Origin: Novosphingobium sp. CF614
GTDB lineage: Bacteria; Pseudomonadota; Alphaproteobacteria; Sphingomonadales; Sphingomonadaceae
Assembly: GCF_900113255.1 (NCBI RefSeq)
Contig: NZ_FOOR01000013.1
Location: 25,970-89,969, forward strand
DNA length: 64,000 bases
Direction: 5' to 3'
In this document: positions 17,052-25,414 of the stretch, piece by piece
Numbering within the stretch: position 1 is the first letter of the stretch
How the letters are laid out: each line of letters opens with the position of its first letter
Made by a program: the position numbers and the translations under genes
Notes under the pieces: generated by a model
Databases searched by the model: none
The model's input: the letters and a program-made list of their open reading frames with translations, nothing else
Told to the model about the DNA's origin: nothing

Positions 17052-18353
17052 ATGAAGCGGATGAAGCGGGCCGCGCCGGCGGGCCTGTTGCTGTGGGCCT
17101 GCCTGCCGGGAGCGCCGATCACGCCGGCATGCGCCGAACCGGCCAGGGAAGCGCCCTCCCCTTCGCCCGCCAAAAGGCTGCGCGCGCAACTGTCGGCCAT
17201 GGTCGATGCCGGGGAAATTCCCGGCGCCATCGCGCTGGTCGTGCAGCACGGCCGGCCGCTGCTCTCGGTCCGGGTCGGCTACGGCGACGTGGCGACGCGG
17301 ACACCGATGGCCGAAGACGCGATCTTCCGGCTCTATTCGATGACCAAGCCGGTCACCACCGTGGCCGTCATGATGCTGGCCGAGGATGGCCGCCTGTCGC
17401 TCGGCGATCCCGTCGGCCGCTACCTGCCCGAGCTTGCCGGCTTGCGCGTGTACGGCGCCGGCACGCAGGAGCCCCTGACCACGGTGCCGGCGGCGCGGCC
17501 GGTGACGATCGAGGACCTGCTGCTCCACAGGTCCGGGATCACTTATGAATTCATGGGCAACACCCCCGTCCACCAGTTCTATCGCCGCCACGGCATCAGC
17601 CGCGCGACGGCGGTCGCCAGCACCCGGGCCCAGGCCGCTCCCGCCCGCACGCTGGACGAACTGGTCGCCCGGCTGGGCACGGCGCCGCTGCTGCACCAGC
17701 CCGGCGAACGCTTCAGCTACGGCTTTTCGACGACCGTGCTCGGCGCCGTGATCGAACGCGTATCGGGAGAGAAGCTCGACCGCTTCCTGAAGCGCCGCGT
17801 CTTCGGCCCGCTGGACATGCCCGACACGGCCTTCGTCGTGGATGACCGGCACCTTCCCCGCCTCGTCACCAACTATGCGGCAAGCGATGGCGGGCTGCGG
17901 GCGGTCGATGAACCCGCCACGTCCGAGTATCGCGATCCTGGCCGGCTGCTCGACGGCGGCGGCGCCTTGACCGGCACGATGCGCGACTATCTCCACTTCG
18001 CGGAAATGCTGGCGCAGCGAGGCAAGTGGAAGGGACGGCGGATCCTGGCGGCGAAAAGCGTGGACGCGATGTTCACGCCGCGCCTGCGCACCGGCGCCGC
18101 GACGCCGGAAGACGATTCGCCCTTTGGCTACGGCCTGGCGATCGGCGATGCCGGGACCGAGGCGATCGGCATGATCCCCCGGGGCGCGGGCGGCTGGTCG
18201 GGATCGGCCGGCACCTATTTCTTCGCCGATCCGGCCCATGGCGCCGCCGCGATCCTGATGACCAACGTGCTGTCCCCGCCGCCCTACACGGCGCGCGCCT
18301 ATCGCCTGCGCGCGCTGCTGGACCAGGCGGCACTGGCTGTTATCGAGCGATAG
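17052..18353 (+). CDS. Exported serine hydrolase (class C beta-lactamase/esterase family)
   Basis: A 433-residue serine hydrolase of the beta-lactamase/penicillin-binding fold used by many esterases. A signal peptide ends near TPACA (about residue 28), so it probably works in the periplasm. The catalytic SxxK motif is S96-M-T-K99 (RLYSMTKPVTT). A second motif tyrosine lies in RFSYGFSTTVLG, and a late GGWSGSAGTYFF stands in for the KTG box. The sequence resembles EstB-like esterases rather than true beta-lactamases. It starts 10 bp after the TauD-type gene and is the last gene of the rightward run. It may hydrolyse an ester form of the substrate before uptake. Confidence 0.88.
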   Translation: MKRMKRAAPAGLLLWACLPGAPITPACAEPAREAPSPSPAKRLRAQLSAMVDAGEIPGAIALVVQHGRPLLSVRVGYGDVATRTPMAEDAIFRLYSMTKPVTTVAVMMLAEDGRLSLGDPVGRYLPELAGLRVYGAGTQEPLTTVPAARPVTIEDLLLHRSGITYEFMGNTPVHQFYRRHGISRATAVASTRAQAAPARTLDELVARLGTAPLLHQPGERFSYGFSTTVLGAVIERVSGEKLDRFLKRRVFGPLDMPDTAFVVDDRHLPRLVTNYAASDGGLRAVDEPATSEYRDPGRLLDGGGALTGTMRDYLHFAEMLAQRGKWKGRRILAAKSVDAMFTPRLRTGAATPEDDSPFGYGLAIGDAGTEAIGMIPRGAGGWSGSAGTYFFADPAHGAAAILMTNVLSPPPYTARAYRLRALLDQAALAVIER

Positions 18354-18363
18354 GACCAAGCTC

Positions 18364-18382
18364 CATCGGGCGAGGCCCGATG
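18364..18382 (+). terminator. Small GC-rich hairpin after the serine hydrolase gene
   Basis: CATCGGG and CCCGATG form a perfect 7-bp stem around CGAGG, 10 bp past the stop. No T run follows, so it is a weak terminator candidate that may only stabilise the transcript end. Confidence 0.4.
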
Positions 18383-18409
18383 CCAAGTCTCACTGATCGC
18401 AACTCTCGT

Positions 18410-18512
18410 TTCCCTTCGTCGTTACGAACCGCCGTGGGTGGCGCGGCAATCCAGCGCGGTTTACGCGGCCCTGGATTGCTTCGGCGGCTCCGCCACCTCG
18501 CGGCGACGAAAG
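18410..18512. repeat. Interspersed palindromic repeat, copy A (GCAATCCAG family)
   Basis: The arms CTTCGTCGTTACGA...GCAATCCAG (18415-18454) and CTGGATTGCTTCGG...GCGACGAAAG (18471-18512) form a long imperfect hairpin. The CGTC-TACGA...GCAATCCAG pattern is the widespread bacterial intergenic repeat. Related copies lie at 53520-53625 and 60985-61042. It fills the gap between two convergent genes. Confidence 0.75.
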
Positions 18513-18571
18513 CCGGGCGTTGAAACCTGGCCGGGAGGATGCCGTGCGCGCCGGGCAGGGCAAAGGCCGCG

Positions 18572-20974
18572 TCAACTGGTGAACAGCGATTTCCTGATGA
18601 TCGCGTGAACGCCCCAGTTGCCGTTGACCACTTGCGACACGCCGAAATCCACGCCGACCGAGAGCAGCGAAATCGCTTCGTCCTCGCTCAGGCGTTTGGC
18701 GGTCATCAGGAACCGGCGCGCCTTGCGGAAGGCGTCGCGCATGGCGGCATCGACCGAGGATTGCTTGTAGACCTCGCTCTGCGCGTCCTCGCCCAGCTCC
18801 TTCAGGTAATCGGGGTGACTGAAGCCCATGACGACCCATTCGGTTTCGGTCTCGATCAGCGGATAATCGAGATCCCGGAACTGGTCGACCAGGGTCGAGG
18901 CGCGATGGTGGACGATCTGGATGAGGGCATTCATCGAACATTCGATGGCCGTGCCGCAGAGTTCGGAATCCCCCTGCGATGCGTGCGGGTCGCCCAGCGA
19001 CAAGAGCCCGCCGGACACCTGCACCGGCAGGAAAATGCGCGATCCCGGGCCCGTCCGCCAATTGTCGAGGTTGCCGCCGAACGCGGCCGGCGGCACCGAA
19101 TCGACCAGGCCGTTGTAAGCGGGAGCCAGGCCGATGAAGCCGAAATGCGGCCGGATCGGAATCTCGACATTGCGCAGCACGTCATAGTTGCGCTCCGTCG
19201 TCGCGGGATCGACCGGCACGCCGGGATAGTCGTAGCGCGCGTGGCGGATGCCGGATGGATCGACCTGCTCGGTCCAACGAAAACTGTATACCGCGTGCGC
19301 CGTCGGCATCCTGCCGGCGGCGGTTTCCACTTCGTAGATGGTGATGACTTCGCGCTGCTTGGGCTCGGTCAACAGGTCGTGATAGTGAAAGCCCCAATAC
19401 GTCGCGGCATTGCTGCCGAAGCATTTGCCCGCGAAACGGGGATTACCGCTCGGCCGCGGCGCCAGGTCGAGCACCCGCACTTCGATCAGGTCGCCCGGCT
19501 CGGCGCCGTCGACGGCGATGGGCCCGGTGCAGATATGCACGCCAAAGCCCTCGCCCGGGCCGCGACCGAAGGCGCTGGCATCGATCGGTCCCGCGCCCCT
19601 GCGTTCCACCGCCTTGCCGGTTTCGTCCCAGCGATAGACGCTCTCCACCCCGGCATCCCCTTCCACCATCCGCTCCGGATCGTCGTTGGCATGGTGGGTC
19701 AGCGTTTCGATCGTGACGAAATCGCCCGACCGGACCTGGAGCACGGGCTTCAACGACCGGCTGAGAAAGCCCCAGTGGATCGTTTCGGGACTCGCCGGCA
19801 AGTGATGATGCCGGACCGACGGGCCGCTTTGCACGCCGCCGGACGCCATCAGGGCGGAGGAGGCGGCCGATGCTCCGGATTCGCCGTCGATCTCCGGCTC
19901 GATTTCTGGCTCGCCGTCGGTTTCCAGGTCCGCTTCGGAAATGCCGGCCGCATCGTCGTGGACGCGCGCCGGCACGCGTTCGCCGCGCGCGGGGCGGCCC
20001 CGGCGCAGCAGCGTCACTTCCTCCTCCTCGCTGTCCCGCGCCTTCCGGTATTCCCTTGGCGATATGCCGTACTGTTCGCGGAACGCGCGGCTGAACGAAG
20101 CGGAATCGTTGAAGCCCCATTCGAACAGGATGTCGGAAATCGACTTCTGGACATGCAGCGGGCTGCGCAAGTCCAGGCGGCAGCGCTCCAGCCTCCGGAC
20201 TTTCACATAGTGGCCGAAGCTGTCGTTGATCGATTCGAACAGTTTCTGGAGATAGCGGGAGGAAATGCCGTGCTCCGCCGCGACCTGCTGGTAATTGAGT
20301 TCAGGATCGCTCAGCCGGATTTCGATGGTCTGGAATATCCGTTCGAGAAGGGCCGCGCGCATGCCCGCCGCGCCGCCCAAGGCCTTGACCGGAGCGTTGT
20401 CCAGCAGGCTGGTGACGAGGAATTCCGGAAACGCCAGTTCGACCGGCCGTGCCTGGTCCGTCGAGATATCCGGCAAGACATCGGCCAGCGAGCGCAACAT
20501 GCCCGAAAAAACTCGCGCCGTCCCGGAATCGGTCGCGATCATGCGCGGTTCGCCCGCGATCGGCGTCTTGAGCCGCATGCTGAGCACGCTTTGCGGCACC
20601 CGCACCACCAGGCTGCGATTGTCGCCGGTGAAGCTCAGATTGGCGGCGCGATCGCCGCGTCCGCAGATGATCTCCCCGTCGAGCAGCCGCAGGGTCTGCT
20701 GCGCTTCGCGTATCGTCGCGGTCCCGTCCAGGATCATCGCCAGCCAGTAGGATCCGGGCTGCTCGCGGAAATCGATGGTCCAGGACTGCGGCGTTCCGGT
20801 TATCCGTATGAAATCGATGCCGGTGCTGCTGCGGAACTGGATGAGTTCGCCGTAGAGCGTGGCGTCATCCGCCTCCGCAAGCGTCAACGACAGCCGCTTC
20901 AGCGCGAAGCCCCAGGCATCGCGCCGCTGTTCCTTGGGATAGGCGTTGGTCGTAAAGCGCAAAGATCCAACCAC
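18572..20974 (-). CDS. AraC-type regulator fused to an acetamidase/formamidase
   Basis: An 800-residue two-part protein in one uninterrupted frame. Residues 1-190 resemble the ligand-binding region of AraC_binding_2 regulators. Residues 210-312 are an AraC/XylS DNA-binding domain, with helix-turn-helix VAAEHGISSRYLQKLFES and the second helix pair ISDILFEWGFNDSASFSRAF followed by GISPREYRK. Residues 315-385 are an acidic, Ser/Ala-rich linker. Residues 388-800 are a full acetamidase/formamidase domain (ETIHWGFLSRSLKP, TLTHHANDDP, ICTGPIAVDGAEPGD, GDPHASQGDSELCGTAIE). The start is GTG at 20974, with no strong ribosome site. It lies 111 bp below the RutA-RutB-M20 genes on the same strand. It could be an enzyme that also senses its substrate and controls the pathway; that idea is inference. 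Confidence 0.88.
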   Translation of the reverse strand: MVGSLRFTTNAYPKEQRRDAWGFALKRLSLTLAEADDATLYGELIQFRSSTGIDFIRITGTPQSWTIDFREQPGSYWLAMILDGTATIREAQQTLRLLDGEIICGRGDRAANLSFTGDNRSLVVRVPQSVLSMRLKTPIAGEPRMIATDSGTARVFSGMLRSLADVLPDISTDQARPVELAFPEFLVTSLLDNAPVKALGGAAGMRAALLERIFQTIEIRLSDPELNYQQVAAEHGISSRYLQKLFESINDSFGHYVKVRRLERCRLDLRSPLHVQKSISDILFEWGFNDSASFSRAFREQYGISPREYRKARDSEEEEVTLLRRGRPARGERVPARVHDDAAGISEADLETDGEPEIEPEIDGESGASAASSALMASGGVQSGPSVRHHHLPASPETIHWGFLSRSLKPVLQVRSGDFVTIETLTHHANDDPERMVEGDAGVESVYRWDETGKAVERRGAGPIDASAFGRGPGEGFGVHICTGPIAVDGAEPGDLIEVRVLDLAPRPSGNPRFAGKCFGSNAATYWGFHYHDLLTEPKQREVITIYEVETAAGRMPTAHAVYSFRWTEQVDPSGIRHARYDYPGVPVDPATTERNYDVLRNVEIPIRPHFGFIGLAPAYNGLVDSVPPAAFGGNLDNWRTGPGSRIFLPVQVSGGLLSLGDPHASQGDSELCGTAIECSMNALIQIVHHRASTLVDQFRDLDYPLIETETEWVVMGFSHPDYLKELGEDAQSEVYKQSSVDAAMRDAFRKARRFLMTAKRLSEDEAISLLSVGVDFGVSQVVNGNWGVHAIIRKSLFTS

Positions 20975-21085
20975 TCGTTATCAGTGGCACCCGCTTCCCC
21001 ATCCACGATCTGGTGTCGGCTGCGCAAAGGCTATTGGCGGAAACGGGAACCGTCAATCGCGACCACCGCCCCGAACGCCGGGTGG

Positions 21086-22480
21086 TCAGAAGGGCGTCCC
21101 ATCTCCGTACACGCTGGTGGTGCCGCCGGCATCGCCCGAAGCATTGCCGCGACCGCACACGGCCAGCATCGTCAAGGCATAGATCAGCGCGCTCGATGTC
21201 ATGTCCCCGGGCATCGGGCGCCAGCGCGGCATGCCGGTGGTGACCGCCGGGACACGGTGCATGTTGAACACGTTATGATCCCGCCACATGCTGGAATAAA
21301 CCGGATTGGCCCGTTCCAGCGGTGCCGCGCGCGCCAGCCGGGTGGCCGCATCGACCGCGCCGACCAGCGGCGCCACTTCGCCCGGAACCGCCTCGAAACC
21401 ATGGCGGACCACCATCGGTTCCACGTCGAAACCCTCGACATCGACCGAGCGCATCGCCGCGACGATGCCGTGATAGGCGTCGGCCGCCTTCTGGCGGGGG
21501 TTCAACGTGACATCGATATAGAGCGCGCAGACTTCCGTGCCCGCCCCGAAATCGAACGGGATCCCCCCGCGCACCGACGCGATCTGGACTTTGGGCACCA
21601 CACGGCCGCCGGGCGTTTCGATCGTGCTCTCCCGCTCGAACGCAAGGCTCCAGGCATGGAGCGCGTCGATCACGGGGCCCAGCCGATAGATCGGATTGGG
21701 ATGCCGGCGGGCATCGGCGGGCGCTTCCAGGATCGGCGTGAACACGCCCCGTCCGAACAGGCGGACCCGGAACAGCGCATAGCCGCACCCCAGCCAGGTC
21801 AGGCCGAAATCGGTGCCTTCAGCGGCAATGGCATAATCGGGCGCGACGCCGCCGTGATGGAACAGATAATGGGCGCCGATGTCCTTGCCGTTATAGGCGA
21901 TACCGGAAAACTCCTCGATCGGTTCGGGCCCGATCTCGCCGGGACAGGCCGTCAGCCAGGTCTTGCCGGCCAGCGCGATGCCGGCTTTCTTCAGCGCTTT
22001 CGCGGCGATCAGGAAGCACGACATGGGGCCGCGATCATTGGCGATGGGATAGCCGCGCAGCTTGCCGTCCTCGATCCAGCATCGCGTCCATTCGGGATCC
22101 GCCAGCGTGGATTCGCGATACCGGAAGGCGTCCTGTTCCGGCATGCCGCTGGGGCTTTCGGTGTCCAGGTGCGCGGTGAACAGCAGGTTCGCGCCCTGCC
22201 CCGTTCCGCCATATTCGCCGATCACGTTCATCCGCTCGGGCGTGGCCCCGACCAGGCGTGGGCGAAAGCCCTCCCGCGCCATCCAGTCGCGGACGAACGC
22301 GGCGGCGGCGGCCTCTTCGCGCGATCGGCTGGGTATGTTGCCCAGGGCCAGGGCGAGATCGACCAGTTCGTCGGTGTCGATCGCGGCGGCGATGGCGTCG
22401 CGCTCCTCGGGGCTCACGGCATAGGGGGCCTTGGCCGGATCGGCGAAAGCCGGCACCATCGGTTCGGGGCAATCAGCCAT
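21086..22480 (-). CDS. M20-family metallo-amidohydrolase/peptidase
   Basis: A 464-residue zinc-dependent hydrolase of the M20 (ArgE/DapE/carboxypeptidase) superfamily. The first metal motif is H104-x-D106 in LLFTAHLDTESPSG. The bridging aspartate is D149 in PIANDRGPMSC, and CPGEIGPEPIEE stands in for the usual catalytic Glu pair. A middle section corresponds to the dimerisation lid. C-terminal HNVFNMHRVPAVTTGMP supplies the last histidine. The family cleaves N-acyl amino acids, carbamoyl groups and similar amides. It starts 21 bp after the RutB-like gene, clearly in one operon with it. A likely role is hydrolysing an amide made by the upstream enzymes. The palindrome GACCACC/GGTGGTC (21061-21087) covers its stop. 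Confidence 0.9.
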   Translation of the reverse strand: MADCPEPMVPAFADPAKAPYAVSPEERDAIAAAIDTDELVDLALALGNIPSRSREEAAAAAFVRDWMAREGFRPRLVGATPERMNVIGEYGGTGQGANLLFTAHLDTESPSGMPEQDAFRYRESTLADPEWTRCWIEDGKLRGYPIANDRGPMSCFLIAAKALKKAGIALAGKTWLTACPGEIGPEPIEEFSGIAYNGKDIGAHYLFHHGGVAPDYAIAAEGTDFGLTWLGCGYALFRVRLFGRGVFTPILEAPADARRHPNPIYRLGPVIDALHAWSLAFERESTIETPGGRVVPKVQIASVRGGIPFDFGAGTEVCALYIDVTLNPRQKAADAYHGIVAAMRSVDVEGFDVEPMVVRHGFEAVPGEVAPLVGAVDAATRLARAAPLERANPVYSSMWRDHNVFNMHRVPAVTTGMPRWRPMPGDMTSSALIYALTMLAVCGRGNASGDAGGTTSVYGDGTPF

Positions 22481-22501
22481 CGCTCGCGTCCCTGCCCCGC
22501 G

Positions 22502-23209
22502 TCATTCGCCGGCCGGCAAGGACAGGGCCGCCACGCGCGCCGCCGCGTTTCCGCCGTGGTGCCAGGCCGCCTCGACCGCATCGGTGGTGGTCAGGAGCGC
22601 GCAGTTCTTTTCCAGCGCATTCAGCGCGCTTTCGTGCAGGCCCGGCTCATAGGCCGCGCAGGCGTCGGAAACCAGGAACACATCGTAGTCGCGATGGAAG
22701 GCGGCGCGGGCGGTCTGGTCCACGCAGCAATCGGTGCTGAGCCCGCAGACCACCAGCGTATCTATGTCGCGGGCCCGCAGCCGCGCGTCGAAGTCCGTCC
22801 CATGGAAGCTGTCGTAGAGCAGCTTCTGAACCTCGATATCGCCCGGTTCGGGGAAAATGCGGTAATAGTCGGCGCCGCCGCCCTCGGCCCGGCAGATCGC
22901 CTCGCCGCCCGGCTGCCCGCGCCGGGCCATCAGCGTCTTGAGCGCCCGCGAGTCCGTCTCCGGGCGCGTCACCACCCGCATCAACGCCACGGTCGCGCCC
23001 GCCCGCCGGGCTGCCGCGACCAGCCGCTCGCAGCGATCGATGGCCTCGTGCGCGGCCGAGAGGTCCACGCCCAGCCGGCCCAGCAGCCCTTCGGGCGCGG
23101 CGAAATCGACCTGGACATCGACCACCACCAGCGCGGTGCGCGCGGGGTCGATCATCCCGGGCAGCCGCGCCGGATCGATGTGAGGAAACGCCGCGGGCAT
23201 GTCAGGCAC
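22502..23209 (-). CDS. Isochorismatase-family cysteine hydrolase, RutB-like
   Basis: A 235-residue cysteine hydrolase. The catalytic triad of the family is visible: D31 in ALVVVDVQVDF, K129 in VQKLLYDSFHGT and C162 in GLSTDCCVDQTAR. The order and length match RutB and N-carbamoylsarcosine amidase, which cleave ureido or amide bonds. Its start overlaps the end of the RutA-like gene by eight bases, the same partner order as RutA then RutB in uracil catabolism. That supports a shared two-step reaction: oxidative opening of a cyclic amide, then amide or carbamoyl hydrolysis. No rutC-rutG partners are present, so the substrate need not be uracil. Confidence 0.9.
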   Translation of the reverse strand: MPDMPAAFPHIDPARLPGMIDPARTALVVVDVQVDFAAPEGLLGRLGVDLSAAHEAIDRCERLVAAARRAGATVALMRVVTRPETDSRALKTLMARRGQPGGEAICRAEGGGADYYRIFPEPGDIEVQKLLYDSFHGTDFDARLRARDIDTLVVCGLSTDCCVDQTARAAFHRDYDVFLVSDACAAYEPGLHESALNALEKNCALLTTTDAVEAAWHHGGNAAARVAALSLPAGE

Positions 23210-24326
23210 GAAGGGGCATCTCCACGCGGCCGGGAAACCGCTCGCGCAGGACCGGCAGCACCTGCTCGCCGAAAATGGGGATGTCCCGGTGGTAATCGGG
23301 GAAGATCAACATCAGTCCGTCCGTCTCCGAGACCTCGATCAGCTCCGTGATCCGCTCCGCCACCGTTCGCGGCGTGCCGAGCACATGGGCCGACATGAAG
23401 CCGGACCGGCTCTTCTCGACGAAGGCATTCTCCTTGCCGATCTCCTCGTCAAGGAAGCCGTAAGCCCGCATCATGCCCCACAGCGCGCCTTCGTCCAGCC
23501 CGTCGCGGAAATGCTGCGCGGTGGCCCCGGCCTCTTCGTCGGTCGTCCCGAACACCACGGTCAGCATCGAATACGTGCGGATGGTGCGGCCGTATTCGGC
23601 GGCGATATCCTTGGCCCGGCGGCTGTCGGCGCCAAGCTGGACGGCATCGCCGCCGGACAGGAAGATCGCGTCCATCTCCTGCGACGTCAGGCGCATACCC
23701 TTCTCGGAAGAGCCGGCGCAGACCAGGAAGGGCTGCGGGTCCGGCTTGGGCCAGGATTCGCAATCATCCAGCGTGAAATAATCGCCGTGCATGGTGACCG
23801 AATCCTGCGTCCACAATGCCTTGATCGCGCTGATCCATTCCTGGGCGAGGTCGTAGCGCTGGTCGTGGTCGACGCCTTCCGGCCACGCGCCCATCTGCGC
23901 GAACTCCCCCCGGTAGGAACCGGTGACGAGGTTGAGCCCGGCGCGCCCGCCGCTGACCTGCTGCAGCGTCGCCAGCATCTTGGCGGCGACCCCGGGGTTC
24001 TGCAGCAGGGTGTGGATCGTCGTCCACACCTTCACCCTGCTCGTCACTTCGGCCAGCGCGGCCATCAGCACGATCGGGTCCAGCGAGCTGTTCCAGTGCC
24101 GCGTCTCACCGCCATAGCCGCGAAACTTGGACATCGACATGATGAAATCGAAGCCCGCCGCCTCCGCCAGCACCGCGCATCGGCGGTTATAGGCATAGGA
24201 ACCGTCCAGCACCGGCTTGTTGCGCGAAAGGATCCAGCCGCCGTTGGCGATCGGCAGGAATATCCCCAGATCCTTGCCGCCCTTGTCCGACGGCAGACCG
24301 AAAGGCGTGGGCTCAAACGTCGTCAT
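23202..24326 (-). CDS. LLM-class flavin-dependent monooxygenase, RutA-like
   Basis: A 374-residue FMN-dependent luciferase-like oxygenase. It matches pyrimidine monooxygenase RutA from memory over most of its length: GIFLPIANGGW, MSMSKFRGYGGETRHWN, LMAALAEVTSRVKV, ISGGR-like VSGGRAGLNLVTGS, then FAQMGAWPEG and a C-terminal FGEQVLP. RutA and relatives such as DszA and HcbA1 are reported to use a flavin-N5 oxygen adduct to cleave amide, sulfone or C-Cl bonds. ATG at 24326 is preceded by GGGGAG. It is the first gene of the leftward operon with the RutB-like and M20 genes. A free flavin reductase partner is not encoded nearby. Confidence 0.9.
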   Translation of the reverse strand: MTTFEPTPFGLPSDKGGKDLGIFLPIANGGWILSRNKPVLDGSYAYNRRCAVLAEAAGFDFIMSMSKFRGYGGETRHWNSSLDPIVLMAALAEVTSRVKVWTTIHTLLQNPGVAAKMLATLQQVSGGRAGLNLVTGSYRGEFAQMGAWPEGVDHDQRYDLAQEWISAIKALWTQDSVTMHGDYFTLDDCESWPKPDPQPFLVCAGSSEKGMRLTSQEMDAIFLSGGDAVQLGADSRRAKDIAAEYGRTIRTYSMLTVVFGTTDEEAGATAQHFRDGLDEGALWGMMRAYGFLDEEIGKENAFVEKSRSGFMSAHVLGTPRTVAERITELIEVSETDGLMLIFPDYHRDIPIFGEQVLPVLRERFPGRVEMPLRA

Positions 24327-24556
24327 TCCAGGCTCCCCTGACTGGCCTTTCAGCTTAGGACCGCGCCGGCCATGGTCTTGTTCTCCAGCGCATGTTCTGT
24401 TGCTCGCTTCGCCGGACCGGCCCCGGAGGGAGGTGCAGCGCCGCGCCGGAAAGCATGCCGCGCGCCGTGCGCCCGGCGCCAAGAATTGCGGCCGCCAGCA
24501 CGAAGAACGAATCCCCGCGCGCACCCTACCATGCCGGCGAAACAGGAGGTATCGGC

Positions 24557-25387
24557 ATGACGACATGGCTTATCACGGGAATTGGCGGAGGCTTCGGACG
24601 GGCCCTGGCCGGCGCGGCGCTGGCGCGCGGCGACACCGTGGTGGGCACCACGCGGCGCCCGGACGATCCCGCCTTCGAGGCGCTGGCGCCCGGCCGCGCC
24701 CATGTCATCAGCCTGGACCTGGGCGACGAGGCCGCCGTCGAAGCCGCCGTCGCCAGCGCGGAAACCCTGACCGGCGGGCTCGACCGGCTCGTCAACAACG
24801 CGGGCTACGGCCTTGCCGGCGCGATCGAGGAAGCCGCGCTGGACGAGATCCGCGACCTGTTCGACGTCAATCTCTTCGGGGCGATCCGCATGATCCAGGC
24901 CGTGCTTCCCGCCATGCGCGCGCGGCGGGCAGGCCATGTCGTCAACATTACCTCCGTCAGCGGCTTCGCGCCCTGGGCCGGCACCGCCATCTATGGCGCG
25001 AGCAAGTATGCGCTGGAATGCATCGGCCAGACCCTGGCGCAGGAAGTGGCGCCCTTCGGCATCAAGGTGACGAACGTCGCCCCCGGCGGTTTCCGCACCG
25101 GCTTCGCCGCGACCGGGCTCAGGATCGCCCGGCGGAGCATCGCCGACTATGACGGCGTTGCCCATCACGCCGGCCGCAGCCTGACCGAGAACGCCGGCCG
25201 GGAACCGGGCGATCCCGCGCGCGCGGCGGCCGCCATCCTCACCGCGCTCGACGCGCCCGAGCCGCCGCTCCACCTGCTGCTGGGCGAGGATGCGCTGCAC
25301 TACGCGCGCGACCAGTTCGCTTTCGTGGAATCGCAAATCCGGGCGTGGGAGGCCCTGTCGCTGTCGACCGCCGCCGAGCCGGCCTGA
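24557..25387 (+). CDS. Short-chain dehydrogenase/reductase (SDR)
   Basis: A 276-residue classical SDR. The cofactor motif is T7GIGGGFG14, NNAG is at 80-83, and the catalytic residues are S133 (NITSVSG), Y146 and K150 (YGASK). It oxidises or reduces an alcohol/ketone with NAD(P)H. ATG at 24557 has a near-perfect AGGAGG site eight bases upstream, so translation is probably strong. It is divergent from the RutA-like operon across a 230-bp gap and convergent with the TauD-type gene at 25415. Its position suggests a redox step in the same pathway. The reaction is not defined by sequence. Confidence 0.93.
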   Translation: MTTWLITGIGGGFGRALAGAALARGDTVVGTTRRPDDPAFEALAPGRAHVISLDLGDEAAVEAAVASAETLTGGLDRLVNNAGYGLAGAIEEAALDEIRDLFDVNLFGAIRMIQAVLPAMRARRAGHVVNITSVSGFAPWAGTAIYGASKYALECIGQTLAQEVAPFGIKVTNVAPGGFRTGFAATGLRIARRSIADYDGVAHHAGRSLTENAGREPGDPARAAAAILTALDAPEPPLHLLLGEDALHYARDQFAFVESQIRAWEALSLSTAAEPA

Positions 25388-25414
25388 TACCGGACCGGCC
25401 TGATGCCGGGCCGA

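Noticed and set aside
18539..23350. A 1603-codon open frame on the plus strand
   Set aside because: It lies exactly antisense to three well-supported genes (AraC-acetamidase, M20, RutB-like). Its product is rich in Arg, Gly, His and Asp in the random way typical of GC-rich shadow frames, and it has no motif.
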